A DNA stretch of 12,678 nt from Candidatus Bathyarchaeota archaeon (GCA_016867505.1 VGJH01000014.1:1-12678); one strand, 5' to 3'; shown: positions 1 to 7,287, counted from the first letter of the stretch. Notes: generated from the sequence alone by a model not told the origin. Made by a program: numbers and translations.

Positions 1-1
1 T

Positions 2-226
2 GGACTCAGTGGAAAAACGGTTAGACCTAAAATATATATTGCCTGTGGAATAAGTGGGGCAGTTCAACATTTAGCTGGAATGAAAACATCTGATATAATA
101 ATGAGCGTAAATAAGGATAGAGATGCACCAATTTGTGGTGTCTCAACATTATCGACCATTGGAGACTTATATGAAGTTTTACCACTTTTAATTCAAAAAA
201 TTCGAGATTACAAAAAGAATGCATGA
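2..226 (+). CDS. etfA: Electron transfer flavoprotein alpha subunit, C-terminal part (5' end outside the window)
   Basis: Only the last 74 residues are present; the frame is open at the left edge and ends in TGA at 224-226. The segment carries the EtfA/FixB FAD-binding signature: GLSGKTVRPKIYIACGISGA at residues 1-20, then QHLAGMKTSD, then VNKDRDAPI, then a GDLYEVLP ending. In this family the SGKTV loop and the GISGA-QHLAG segment hold the FAD of the alpha subunit. EtfA pairs with EtfB and passes electrons between acyl-CoA or other dehydrogenases and a quinone oxidoreductase or bifurcating partner in the cytoplasm. EtfB should lie just upstream, outside the window. A T-rich stretch (about 249-259) follows the stop and may end transcription. 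The family call is firm; whether it is the bifurcating FixB type cannot be told from this fragment. Confidence 0.93.
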   Translation, partial: GLSGKTVRPKIYIACGISGAVQHLAGMKTSDIIMSVNKDRDAPICGVSTLSTIGDLYEVLPLLIQKIRDYKKNA

Positions 227-307
227 AACTTGATAAATTAACTATTTAATAATTTTTTTAGCATGAAATTTATAGTTATGAGTAGAAATATTTATCCAGG
301 TAATTAA

Positions 308-751
308 ATGGGTGAACATAAATATTCAAAAATATTGAAAAATTTTGATGTATATTCCTATTATTTAGGAATTAATGTTGGATTCGCTGAAGTTGTTGGC
401 GCGGGATGCAAAAAATTAGCTTTAAGCACACCATTAAATGAACAGGAATTAAATGTTTTATTGAAACCTACAGAGATGGCAGCTGAAGATTATAATGCCA
501 AAATATTTGTTGAAAAAGACTTCCTGATTACAAAACTTTTCCCTGAGAATCTAACTAAAGGAAAAAACGTGATCTTTATTGCAGCAAACAATTCGGTCTT
601 GAATGATTATCATAACTTAAAACAAATCAAAGCTAAAGCCATTAAAGAAAATAATCTTAGTCAAGTGGAAGACGATATTGCTTGGCAATTTGGTAAATTA
701 TTAAGTTATAGTGAAGAAAAAATTGGTAAACTCATTAAGAAAAACGGATAA
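308..751 (+). CDS. Uncharacterised 147-residue soluble protein downstream of etfA
   Basis: I do not recognise a family. The start is fixed at ATG 308: an in-frame TAA (305-307) lies directly before it and AGGT (299-302) offers a weak ribosome-binding site. The protein has no membrane segment or signal peptide. Residues 26-44 (around FAEVVGAGCKKLALSTPL) and 86-100 (KNVIFIAANNS, then a helix) look like strand-loop-helix pieces of a small alpha/beta fold. The C-terminus (residues 103-145) is Lys-rich and helical. There is one Cys (C34), so it is unlikely to bind an iron-sulfur cluster by itself. It starts 82 bases after etfA on the same strand, so co-expression with the ETF genes is possible, although an A+T-rich stretch separates them. 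It ends 1 base before the stop of the convergent HtrA gene. Coding is supported by length, codon use and a clean frame. Confidence 0.75.
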   Translation: MGEHKYSKILKNFDVYSYYLGINVGFAEVVGAGCKKLALSTPLNEQELNVLLKPTEMAAEDYNAKIFVEKDFLITKLFPENLTKGKNVIFIAANNSVLNDYHNLKQIKAKAIKENNLSQVEDDIAWQFGKLLSYSEEKIGKLIKKNG

Positions 752-752
752 A

Positions 753-1985
753 CTACGAGGGAGGACGCACACCTAAAGTTACAGGTATTTCAATTACTGA
801 ACCATTTCGATATACCGTGAAGTTAACAACATCATCAGGTTTTTTGTTTCTTTCTAAATAGACTCGCAGTTGGTAGAAACTTTTGGTTGGCATCCCATCT
901 ATTTTAAGAATTACATCACCGCCAACCGTAATACTAGTTCCATCAATGACTACACTTCGAGTTCCTCCCCTAATCCCTGCTCTGGCTGAAGGTCCATTAG
1001 CTACAACACTAACAATAAGGGTTCCTTGTGTACCTGAGGGCAGATTCATCTCGTTAATAATCGAAGGAGTGACATCAACACCAGTAATACCAAGGTAGGC
1101 ATGTTCATACGTTCCTTTTGCTATCAGACTTGGTATTTCACGAAGTATAGTATCACTCGCAACTGCAAAACCAACACCAGTTGATTCACTAATAATTGCA
1201 GTGTTCATTCCAATAACCTCACCTAGGAGATTTACTAATGGTCCACCACTATTACCAGGGTTAATAGCAGCATCTGTTTGAATAATATCTACAATTGCAT
1301 AATTTCCAGCAGTAAGCTCTCTACCCAAAGCACTTACAATCCCAGATGTCATCGTGTGGGCTAAGCCAAAGGGGTTGCCAATAGCTATAACGGTTTGTCC
1401 CACCTGTAATTTTGAGGATGCACCCATCTTCACTGGCTTCAATAAGTTTTGAGGAGCATCAACTATTATGATTGCTAAATCGGAGTACAAGTCTCGACCA
1501 ACTAACCTTGCAGATAATATGGTTCCATCTAAAAAAGTAACAGAAATTTTAGTTGCATCCTTAATGACATGGTTATTAGTAATAATTCGTCCATAAAGAT
1601 CATAGACAAAGCCACTTCCAGTAACCCTTCCTTGTGCAGTCGTCACAGAGATTAACACAACACTCTCGATTGTTTGATTATACAATCTTACTAAATTCAG
1701 TTCATCTGTAGTTGTTGTAATATTTCCATCAGGAATAATAATTCCATCTTTCACCACGTCCTTGAGATTAGACAAATCGCTTTTTACAGCATTTAATTCA
1801 AGTCGCAAATTTTCAAGAACAAGATTCAAAGTGACGACATTTATTTTCAAGTCAGTGTTTGTCCTTTCAAAAAGAAGTGCACTATAACCAAGAACAACAA
1901 TATTCATAAAAATTAAAATTAACACCCAAAAATTGATCCCTGAATCTTTACGCGGTCTACCTCTGAAAAACCATTCATCACTCAT
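753..1985 (-). CDS. htrA: Membrane-anchored HtrA/DegP-type serine protease (S1C, one PDZ domain)
   Basis: This is a 410-residue trypsin-fold protease of the HtrA/Deg family, which degrades or senses misfolded proteins outside the cytoplasmic membrane. Numbering from ATG 1985: a basic N-terminus (RGRPRK, residues 8-13), one transmembrane helix (about 18-39), a helical or coiled-coil linker (about 45-80), then the protease domain. The catalytic triad is visible: His139 in TNNHVIK, Asp169 in YSDLAII and Ser246 in NPGNSGGPL. A single PDZ domain follows (about 297-405). The basic N-terminus predicts N-in topology with the protease outside, like DegS. A TTG at 1994 would add three residues (MFE). 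I prefer ATG because a TATA-like box (2011-2020) lies about 30 bases upstream and no ribosome-binding site is seen, which fits a leaderless or nearly leaderless mRNA. Confidence 0.93.
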   Translation of the reverse strand: MSDEWFFRGRPRKDSGINFWVLILIFMNIVVLGYSALLFERTNTDLKINVVTLNLVLENLRLELNAVKSDLSNLKDVVKDGIIIPDGNITTTTDELNLVRLYNQTIESVVLISVTTAQGRVTGSGFVYDLYGRIITNNHVIKDATKISVTFLDGTILSARLVGRDLYSDLAIIIVDAPQNLLKPVKMGASSKLQVGQTVIAIGNPFGLAHTMTSGIVSALGRELTAGNYAIVDIIQTDAAINPGNSGGPLVNLLGEVIGMNTAIISESTGVGFAVASDTILREIPSLIAKGTYEHAYLGITGVDVTPSIINEMNLPSGTQGTLIVSVVANGPSARAGIRGGTRSVVIDGTSITVGGDVILKIDGMPTKSFYQLRVYLERNKKPDDVVNFTVYRNGSVIEIPVTLGVRPPS

Positions 1986-2010
1986 TTCAAACAAATGAAG
2001 TGCTTGAAAC

Positions 2011-2020
2011 CTTAAATAAA
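2011..2020 (-). promoter_or_regulatory. Candidate TATA box of htrA
   Basis: On the minus strand this reads TTTATTTAAG, centred about 31 bases before ATG 1985. Archaeal TATA boxes sit about 25 bases before the transcription start, so the start would fall near 1990. That gives an almost leaderless message and explains why no ribosome-binding site is seen. This is inferred from position and composition only; the DNA here is AT-rich, so chance matches are common. Confidence 0.4.
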
Positions 2021-2187
2021 TTCTGTTCTAATTAACTTGATAAAAAAATTGAAAAAACACTATATTTAAACCAATAACAAATTTTGTTATTTATTGAATA
2101 AACAATATCGGCTGTTAAACATCAAAAGCAGCAACTCAAAAAATATGTTTTACACTTGAATAATTATATCGTTAAATAAATGGAGTA

Positions 2188-2818
2188 TTAGGAAGCCAAT
2201 TTGGCATAGGAAGAGGCCTCTTGGATAATTTGACTCGCTGCATCGAATATGATTGGAATTCAATGTATGTGAACATTTTCAATAATTTTACTTATAAGCA
2301 AAGTATTCGGTCGGATTGAATCTGGCATAACTAGATATATATAACAACTACGTTTTTTATAGCTACTTCAAAATCTTCTACCATACATCCCTTTTCTTTG
2401 TCATCAATAAATACTATTTTACCATTGGAAATTTCTTAGGATCAATCAAAGGATTTCTAAGATCCGCTTGAACTATTATTTAGTCTTGTATTCTTATTAT
2501 ATGGGATAACTTCCTCATATGTTCAACCTTATTTCATGTCATGTAATCAACTGCACTCATCATGAGACACAAATAAGCACCTATTGATACTTAAACAGCT
2601 TCTGCTCTAGCTATTTTTTATAAAAATCCTTCAGCTTCCTCTTCATTTTTTTTTACTTACACAAAATTATCATTTGCTTCAATGTACGCTTGTTGAATTT
2701 CATTAGAAAGCCTTGAACCACCTAAATTTGATAAACAAAACGCTGAATTTATTATCCTTCTTACACCTAGTTTTTTTAAAAACTCTTAGTGCATCAACAA
2801 CACATTTGCTTATGACAT
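2188..2818 (-). pseudogene. Decayed PLP-dependent SelA/D-glucosaminate-6-phosphate ammonia-lyase-type gene
   Basis: No long open frame exists here, but the minus strand reads clearly as a broken member of the SelA/DgaE-like family (fold type I PLP enzymes). In order: FLKKLGVRRIINS, then LGGSRLSNEIQQAYIEAN, then KIARAEAV and a VSIGAYLCLMMSA stretch. These match the family's usual start (LGV.RVIN, LGGSR.S.EV, ..GAEAA.VTSGAA.GL). Further on come IIVQADLRNP, then in another frame EDFEVAIKN, and in a third frame IPIIFDAASQI, which matches the family's P.I.DAA.. segment. At least eight in-frame stops using TAA, TAG and TGA are spread along it, plus at least two frame changes. The gene is cut off after the DAASQ region, so the SGGK segment holding the PLP lysine is absent. 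The product would be non-functional. Exact substrate of the ancestor is unknown. Confidence 0.75.
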
Positions 2819-2899
2819 ATTAAACTTTCTTACAATTCTTAAAATATTTATAGAAATTAAATTTTTAAGTATTATAAATATTTTGATTTTTTATTATTT

Positions 2900-4135
2900 T
2901 TATTTCATTTTGTAGATATTTTTTAGTATAATTGGTACAAAAATCGCATTATACATTACTGTAATAAGCACAATGGGTACACAAATATTAACAAATATTT
3001 CGGGATTTTTAAAAAATACTTTATTTTTATCAAAAATCAAAGGTAATTGAGATATAACTAAAGTGGGTAATCCTTGAGGGAATATTGTTTTAGATAAAAT
3101 ACTTTCTATTAATTCAAACCTTATAATTTTTGTAAAACCATCAACAATGACATATCTAATAATTAAAATAAGAACAGATACAACGCCACCAATTATTGCA
3201 GTATCTAAATTAAGTTCAACGATTAATCCAATAAAAACAAAAAAGAAAGATTTAATGAAATGGGTTATTTCTTCATGAAAAACTCTTATTTGATTAAGAT
3301 CGATTCCATTCTTCTCTTTTAAACCGAATTTATTCCAAACATTATCACAGTTACTTATACTTAATCCGAACAATAAAGCGGTAACTGCTCCTCCCCCACT
3401 ACCAGATATTTGCTCTGAAAGAAGATATAAAGGAAACATTACTGCTAAAGTAGTTATATAATTATGAATTTTATGATTTAATTTGTTTAATATAAATGCC
3501 CATAATAATCCTGCACCAATTCCTATTATTGCCGAAGTAATAAAAGCATTAAAAATATTAAAAAAACTTTCAATTAATGGTATGTTAATGGACATTTTAA
3601 TTTTTATTATAGTTATTGCAGCCACTATACAAATTGGATCAGATAAAACTGATTCCATTACTAGAAGCGGATAAGAACTATCAACATTAATGTCCAGTTT
3701 TTTCATACTATCTAAAATGCTAATTACAACGACTGTACATTTTCCTCCAATCATGCATGATAAGAGTAAAGAATCTAAAAGAGAAAATTGATACGACATA
3801 AAAATTCTTAAAAGAGAACCAACTATAACAAAAATTGAAATAAAAGTTATTCCAGCTAATAACATTGATTTCCCCATAACATCTAAAAAACATTTATAAT
3901 CTACATTATAGCCTGCATCAAATAATATTATACCAATAGCAATTATGCTTAGAAAATCAGAAAGGGAAAGAAAATAACTTTTATCAAATACTTTTAACAC
4001 TGGCCCCAATAATATACCAAAAAAAAGTAGCCAAATAATATCAGGTATTTTTGTTCTTTTATAAAATAAATCACTAACATATGCTAAGATCAATGTAGCT
4101 GAAAGTAGAAAGACTAAGTTTTTTGCATCAACCAT
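2900..4135 (-). CDS. Monovalent cation:proton antiporter (CPA/NhaP-like, Pfam Na_H_Exchanger type)
   Basis: A 411-residue polytopic membrane protein with about 12 hydrophobic helices and no C-terminal RCK/TrkA domain. Conserved pieces in order: KIPDIIWLLFFGILLGP (residues 29-45), ILFDAGYNVD (70-79, the family's LF..GL region), IGGKCTVVVISIL (129-141, the unwound helix), ESVLSDPICIV (161-171, with Asp166 as the likely ion/proton-binding carboxylate), FVFIGLIVELN (299-309), the conserved Arg327 in IIRYVIVD, and FPQGLPTLVISQLP (352-365). The residue before Asp166 is Ser rather than the Asn of the classical ND motif. It would exchange cytoplasmic Na+ or K+ for H+, trimming the gradient used by the neighbouring ATP synthase. 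It stands alone, read from its own TATA-like box. Family call is strong; ion choice is not visible. Confidence 0.88.
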   Translation of the reverse strand: MVDAKNLVFLLSATLILAYVSDLFYKRTKIPDIIWLLFFGILLGPVLKVFDKSYFLSLSDFLSIIAIGIILFDAGYNVDYKCFLDVMGKSMLLAGITFISIFVIVGSLLRIFMSYQFSLLDSLLLSCMIGGKCTVVVISILDSMKKLDINVDSSYPLLVMESVLSDPICIVAAITIIKIKMSINIPLIESFFNIFNAFITSAIIGIGAGLLWAFILNKLNHKIHNYITTLAVMFPLYLLSEQISGSGGGAVTALLFGLSISNCDNVWNKFGLKEKNGIDLNQIRVFHEEITHFIKSFFFVFIGLIVELNLDTAIIGGVVSVLILIIRYVIVDGFTKIIRFELIESILSKTIFPQGLPTLVISQLPLIFDKNKVFFKNPEIFVNICVPIVLITVMYNAIFVPIILKNIYKMK

Positions 4136-4168
4136 TAACTTTCTTAAACTGCAATATCCCTAAAGAAT

Positions 4169-4180
4169 GTATATAAATTT
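4169..4180 (-). promoter_or_regulatory. Candidate TATA box of the cation/proton antiporter gene
   Basis: On the minus strand this reads AAATTTATATAC, a close match to the archaeal TATA consensus TTTATATA. Its centre lies about 39 bases before ATG 4135, so transcription would begin around 4145-4150 with a leader of roughly 10-15 bases. No clear ribosome-binding site follows. Placed by pattern and spacing only. Confidence 0.5.
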
Positions 4181-4295
4181 GTGTATTAGAAATCTATTTT
4201 ATGAAAGTAAATTATGTTATTTTGAAATAAAAATATTTGTATGATAATTTTTAAAAATCAATATTAAATTATTTATTTAAATATTAACTAGATAA

Positions 4296-4562
4296 TTAAT
4301 TAATTTTTTTTAATTTTTTTAATTTAATATTTAAATTAGGAATTTTAGGCCATTTTTTTACTAATTGAGAACGTTCTAAAACGAACAAAGACCTTGGTTC
4401 AATTGAAGGATAATATATCCATTTTATCAAACCTTCAATCAAACCTTCAATCATTTTTCTTGTGTTTTTTATTAATGAAGATAATACCCTTAACGTTTTT
4501 TCTTTAAGTGTTTCTTTTTTAAAAAAAAATGAAAGAATTTTCTCTTCTTGTTGGAGTTTCAT
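4296..4562 (-). CDS. Small Lys-rich protein following atpK; start uncertain (frame open to 4697)
   Basis: I cannot assign a family. From ATG 4562 it has 88 residues, very rich in Lys with a KLKKLKKIN end, and contains the tandem EGLIEGLI (from a 12-bp repeat at 4427-4450). The same frame is open for 45 more codons upstream, back to TAG 4698-4700, and that part also looks coding: LQDEINKLKSDFKIVKK is a strong amphipathic helix. The upstream part has no ATG, GTG or TTG, but a good GGGTGA ribosome-binding site (4693-4698) lies 7 bases before an ATA codon (4683-4685), 18 bases past the atpK stop. So the true product may be about 129 residues starting at ATA, or the gene may have lost its start. 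It is in the atpI-atpK transcription unit. The helical N-terminus loosely recalls ATP synthase subunit D, but this is speculative. Confidence 0.5.
   Translation of the reverse strand: MKLQQEEKILSFFFKKETLKEKTLRVLSSLIKNTRKMIEGLIEGLIKWIYYPSIEPRSLFVLERSQLVKKWPKIPNLNIKLKKLKKIN
4427..4450. repeat. Perfect tandem 12-bp repeat in the small gene after atpK
   Basis: Two identical copies of tcaaaccttcaa at 4427-4438 and 4439-4450, encoding EGLI-EGLI on the minus strand. In frame and in a predicted amphipathic helix. Confidence 0.9.
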
Positions 4563-4692
4563 TAATTTTCTTTTAAGAAAAATCCACTTGTGATCACTAT
4601 TTTTTTTGACTATTTTAAAATCTGATTTTAATTTATTTATTTCGTCCTGTAAAGTAAAATATCTTTGGTGTTTTTTAAAGGATATAGTTTTT

Positions 4693-4698
4693 TCACCC
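4693..4698 (-). promoter_or_regulatory. Ribosome-binding site without a standard start codon
   Basis: The minus strand reads GGGTGA, a good match to the archaeal anti-Shine-Dalgarno end, and is similar to the GGTGA in front of atpK. Seven bases downstream, at the usual start distance, stands ATA (4683-4685), in frame with the Lys-rich protein ending at 4296. This supports translation starting well upstream of ATG 4562, or a recent ATG-to-ATA change. Confidence 0.45.
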
Positions 4699-4703
4699 TA
4701 TTT

Positions 4704-5156
4704 TTATATTATTTGACCAATCATCATAAATGAAATTAATAATCCATATATTGCTAATGCTTCTGATAAAACTACACCAATCACTAATTGTGTATATATT
4801 TCTTGTCTTTCTGATACAGCTGCAATTAAACCCGTTCCACAATAGCTTATTCCAGCCCCTGCTGCTAGTGTTGATGCAGCCATTGTAAGACTTGCGAATA
4901 AAGCAATATATGCAAAGTCAGGAGAAGTTAACAGTGTAGGTAATTTTCCTAATAAAATGAAAGATATTAACAAACCATAAATCGCAAGAGCTTCTCCTAA
5001 AACAATAGTAATAATTAGTCTACTTAGAATCTCTGGTTTTTCTGTTCCTACAGCTGCCATGGCAGTTGCATTTGGAATTATTGCTATAGCTGCTGAAATT
5101 GCAGGTACACCTAAAGCAATTGCTACGCTTAAAGGTCCGATTAAACTTGGATCCAT
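4704..5156 (-). CDS. atpK: A-type ATP synthase subunit K (membrane rotor ring, c subunit, double hairpin)
   Basis: A 150-residue proteolipid made of two fused helical hairpins, so four transmembrane helices. Each hairpin keeps its ion-binding carboxylate: Glu55 in IVLGEALAIYGLL and Glu132 in VVLSEALAIYGLL. The rotor ring of these subunits turns as ions pass subunit a/I (atpI, directly upstream). Both Glu are followed by Ala, not the Ser/Thr of Na+-binding rings, and no Gln is present in the four helices, so H+ is the likelier coupling ion (inference). The loop after helix 1 (GTEKPEIL) and after helix 3 (SERQEIY) would face the cytoplasmic central stalk. ATG 5156 is preceded by GGTGA, which overlaps the atpI stop (5165-5167), so the two genes are translationally linked. 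Confidence 0.96.
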   Translation of the reverse strand: MDPSLIGPLSVAIALGVPAISAAIAIIPNATAMAAVGTEKPEILSRLIITIVLGEALAIYGLLISFILLGKLPTLLTSPDFAYIALFASLTMAASTLAAGAGISYCGTGLIAAVSERQEIYTQLVIGVVLSEALAIYGLLISFMMIGQII

Positions 5157-5164
5157 TTATTTAA

Positions 5165-7159
5165 TCACCATGTTCTCTCTATGTTAAATTTATAGGGTAT
5201 AAACTTTATCCCCTCACCGCTATAAAACTTCGAAAACCATTCAACCCAATGAAGACGTAAATCATGTATAAACACAACAAGGCCCTCTAATGACATTACC
5301 ATCACGGTACCAATAATCAACATCGGTATTCCAGTTAAAGGTAAATGACCGTGTTCATAACCTGCTAATGTTAAAAATATTGAACTCATAGCGCTGTGAA
5401 TTAAACCTAAGGCCATAAGACGAGAATATGATAAAGTATGACTTAGTGTCTCCGCAAAAACTTCAACTCCGAAGCCTAAAGCTTCAATCAATCCACCATG
5501 AATACTAGTTAGAATCATTATTATTAACAAGGGGGTTATAACTAGACCACTTAAGGGGATGAGTCCAATTGACAGCCAACTTTGCACTTGTGACAGCCCT
5601 TTAAAATTAACCCACATAAAAAAGCCTCCCCAAAGAAGCCACAACCAACATGAAGAAATGAGTATTGCGTGACGATGATTTTTACGGATATTAGTAATTA
5701 TATTTATACATAATCCCATAGAAAGATGAATTACTCCAAAAAGAATAGCTAATCTTAGCATTTTCATAGGTTCATGTGCTGGATCAAATCCTCCAAAGTA
5801 GAAGGGTCCAATATTTCCTAATGATATTGGGTGAAATATTTCAGATGGGCCAAAAAATTCCCCAAACAATATCCCAAATAAAGCAGATGAAATGCCCAGA
5901 ACAATAAACATTTCACTAGCTACTAAAAAATATCTGCTTAAATCTCCTAATTTATTTTTATCTACCTTCTTTTTATAATTAGTTAATAAAATACCAATAA
6001 TTGTTAATAGAATTCCTTGTCCTAAATCAGCAAACATCAATCCAAAGAAAAAACAGAAGGTGAAACCCATTAAGGGAATCGCATTAAATTCTTTATATGC
6101 TGGATATCCAAAAGCATACGCTAAGTTTTTAAACGCATTCATAACTCCTGATGATTCTTCAATTACCGTCGGTACAATATCACTTTCCTTAGGATCTTCA
6201 TTAATAATTATTGAGAAGCCATTTGTAACTTTATTTATAATATCCTTAACTTGTTGAAGTTGTGTTGGTAAAACCCATCCTTCAAAATAAATAAAATTAT
6301 TAGTCTTTAAGAACCCATTTTGTAAATTAATCATTTGTTTTTCACGTTCAGCGAGATAATAAATTGAAGATACTTCATTAATAATATATTCGTAATTGGA
6401 CTCTTGATCAATTTTATTTTTTACAACATTAACAGCTTTTTTTAAATCTAAAAGTTTTGTTACGACATTAACAACTTTTTTTAAATCTAAAAGTTGATCT
6501 GTTAAATCTTTCATATTTTCTTTATATTCATTTTCGTTTTTATTTTCATTTTCTTGACTAATGAGAGATCTTGTTACCCCTAAAGTTGAATCTGGATCCT
6601 TTAATCCTATTGTTAGTAACTCTATTTCCGATATTCTTTTTTCAATATCTCCTAAAGTTGAATCTGGACCCATTAATCCGATTGTTAGTAACTCTATTTC
6701 CGATATTCCTTTTTCAATATTATCCATAATCTGAACAATAGACCCTTCAAGGTGACATTCTAAATTGACTTCATCAGAATTTATTTTTAGAGCTTCAAAA
6801 AATTTTTCGATTCTAGAATTAAAATTATTTAACTTTAATAAGTGTTCTAATGGTAACTTATTAATACGTTCTTCTAAAGATTCAACTAAGTTTTCATTAG
6901 ATGTTTCTAATGAGATCGTTTCGTTTAAAATATAATTATTAAAATCATAATTAATATTTTTAAAAAAAGAAACAATTTTAGATGTAATTATTTGATACCT
7001 ATTTGCTATATCAGTTGAAGTTTTAAAAGGTTGAAGATAATTAGTTTCATCTACATTATTGACATTAATTTCCTTGAAGTGTACTACTCCTGCTTCTCCA
7101 AGATGCCGTATTGATCTATCTTTATCTTTCTCAAACAAGATTACTTGGATTTTCTGCAT
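5165..7159 (-). CDS. atpI: A-type ATP synthase subunit I (subunit a, Vph1-like stator)
   Basis: A 664-residue member of the V/A-type subunit a family, near the usual size. Residues 1-350 form the cytoplasmic arm: KIQVILFEKDKDRSIRHLGE start, long coiled-coil stretches, and the PTVIEES hinge (330-336). Residues about 360-635 hold some eight membrane helices. The key Arg580 (SHTLSYSRLMALGL) faces the rotor Glu of AtpK, and Arg635 (DLRLHWVEWFSKFY) is the second conserved Arg. The arm contains two tandem duplications: residues 149-172 repeated at 173-196, and 223-235 repeated at 236-248, separated by an Asn/Glu-rich linker. ATG 7159 is the only standard start after TAA 7175-7177. Residues read upstream of it (LLND) weakly resemble the family's LLPE start, so a non-standard start is conceivable. 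A TATA-like box at 7184-7191 fits a leaderless mRNA. Confidence 0.95.
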   Translation of the reverse strand: MQKIQVILFEKDKDRSIRHLGEAGVVHFKEINVNNVDETNYLQPFKTSTDIANRYQIITSKIVSFFKNINYDFNNYILNETISLETSNENLVESLEERINKLPLEHLLKLNNFNSRIEKFFEALKINSDEVNLECHLEGSIVQIMDNIEKGISEIELLTIGLMGPDSTLGDIEKRISEIELLTIGLKDPDSTLGVTRSLISQENENKNENEYKENMKDLTDQLLDLKKVVNVVTKLLDLKKAVNVVKNKIDQESNYEYIINEVSSIYYLAEREKQMINLQNGFLKTNNFIYFEGWVLPTQLQQVKDIINKVTNGFSIIINEDPKESDIVPTVIEESSGVMNAFKNLAYAFGYPAYKEFNAIPLMGFTFCFFFGLMFADLGQGILLTIIGILLTNYKKKVDKNKLGDLSRYFLVASEMFIVLGISSALFGILFGEFFGPSEIFHPISLGNIGPFYFGGFDPAHEPMKMLRLAILFGVIHLSMGLCINIITNIRKNHRHAILISSCWLWLLWGGFFMWVNFKGLSQVQSWLSIGLIPLSGLVITPLLIIMILTSIHGGLIEALGFGVEVFAETLSHTLSYSRLMALGLIHSAMSSIFLTLAGYEHGHLPLTGIPMLIIGTVMVMSLEGLVVFIHDLRLHWVEWFSKFYSGEGIKFIPYKFNIERTW
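6423..6500. repeat. Tandem duplication of a 39-bp unit inside atpI
   Basis: Copies at 6423-6461 and 6462-6500 differ at only a few bases. They encode, on the minus strand, LLDLKKVVNVVTK and LLDLKKAVNVVKN (AtpI residues 223-235 and 236-248). The unit is in frame and preserves the amphipathic helix pattern of the cytoplasmic arm. Confidence 0.9.
6579..6722. repeat. Tandem duplication of a 72-bp unit inside atpI
   Basis: Copies at 6579-6650 and 6651-6722 match at about 66 of 72 positions by eye. On the minus strand they encode two 24-residue units (AtpI residues about 149-172 and 173-196), each with ISEIELLTIGL followed by PDSTLG. Six or so differences imply the copy is not brand new but still young compared with the gene. 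Confidence 0.92.
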
Positions 7160-7183
7160 GTCATTCAGAAGATATTAAACACA

Positions 7184-7191
7184 TAATTAAA
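7184..7191 (-). promoter_or_regulatory. Candidate TATA box of the atpI-atpK unit
   Basis: The minus strand reads TTTAATTA, centred about 28 bases before ATG 7159, so transcription would start at or next to the ATG. This agrees with the lack of any ribosome-binding site before atpI. A second AT-rich match (TTTAATAT, about 7172-7179) is too close to the start to serve. Confidence 0.4.
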
Positions 7192-7287
7192 GTTTTTCAA
7201 TATATGTTGAATAATTTTTTTTAATAATATTTCAAAACATTTTTAATACAAAAATATATTAAAATTAAGATTGGCGTGATTAAGGAA

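Noticed and set aside
883..1098. 71-codon open frame on the plus strand
   Set aside because: It lies opposite the PDZ domain of htrA, which is a well-supported gene.
2188..2818. Stop-codon recoding (for example pyrrolysine or selenocysteine) to explain the interrupted SelA-like frame
   Set aside because: All three stop codons occur, at ordinary positions such as a former Tyr or Glu, along with frame changes and loss of the C-terminal part. Decay is the simpler reading, and intact genes in the window use TAA, TAG and TGA as normal stops.
6423..6722. CRISPR-like repeat array
   Set aside because: There are only two copies of each unit, directly adjacent without spacers and in frame with atpI; these are coding duplications.
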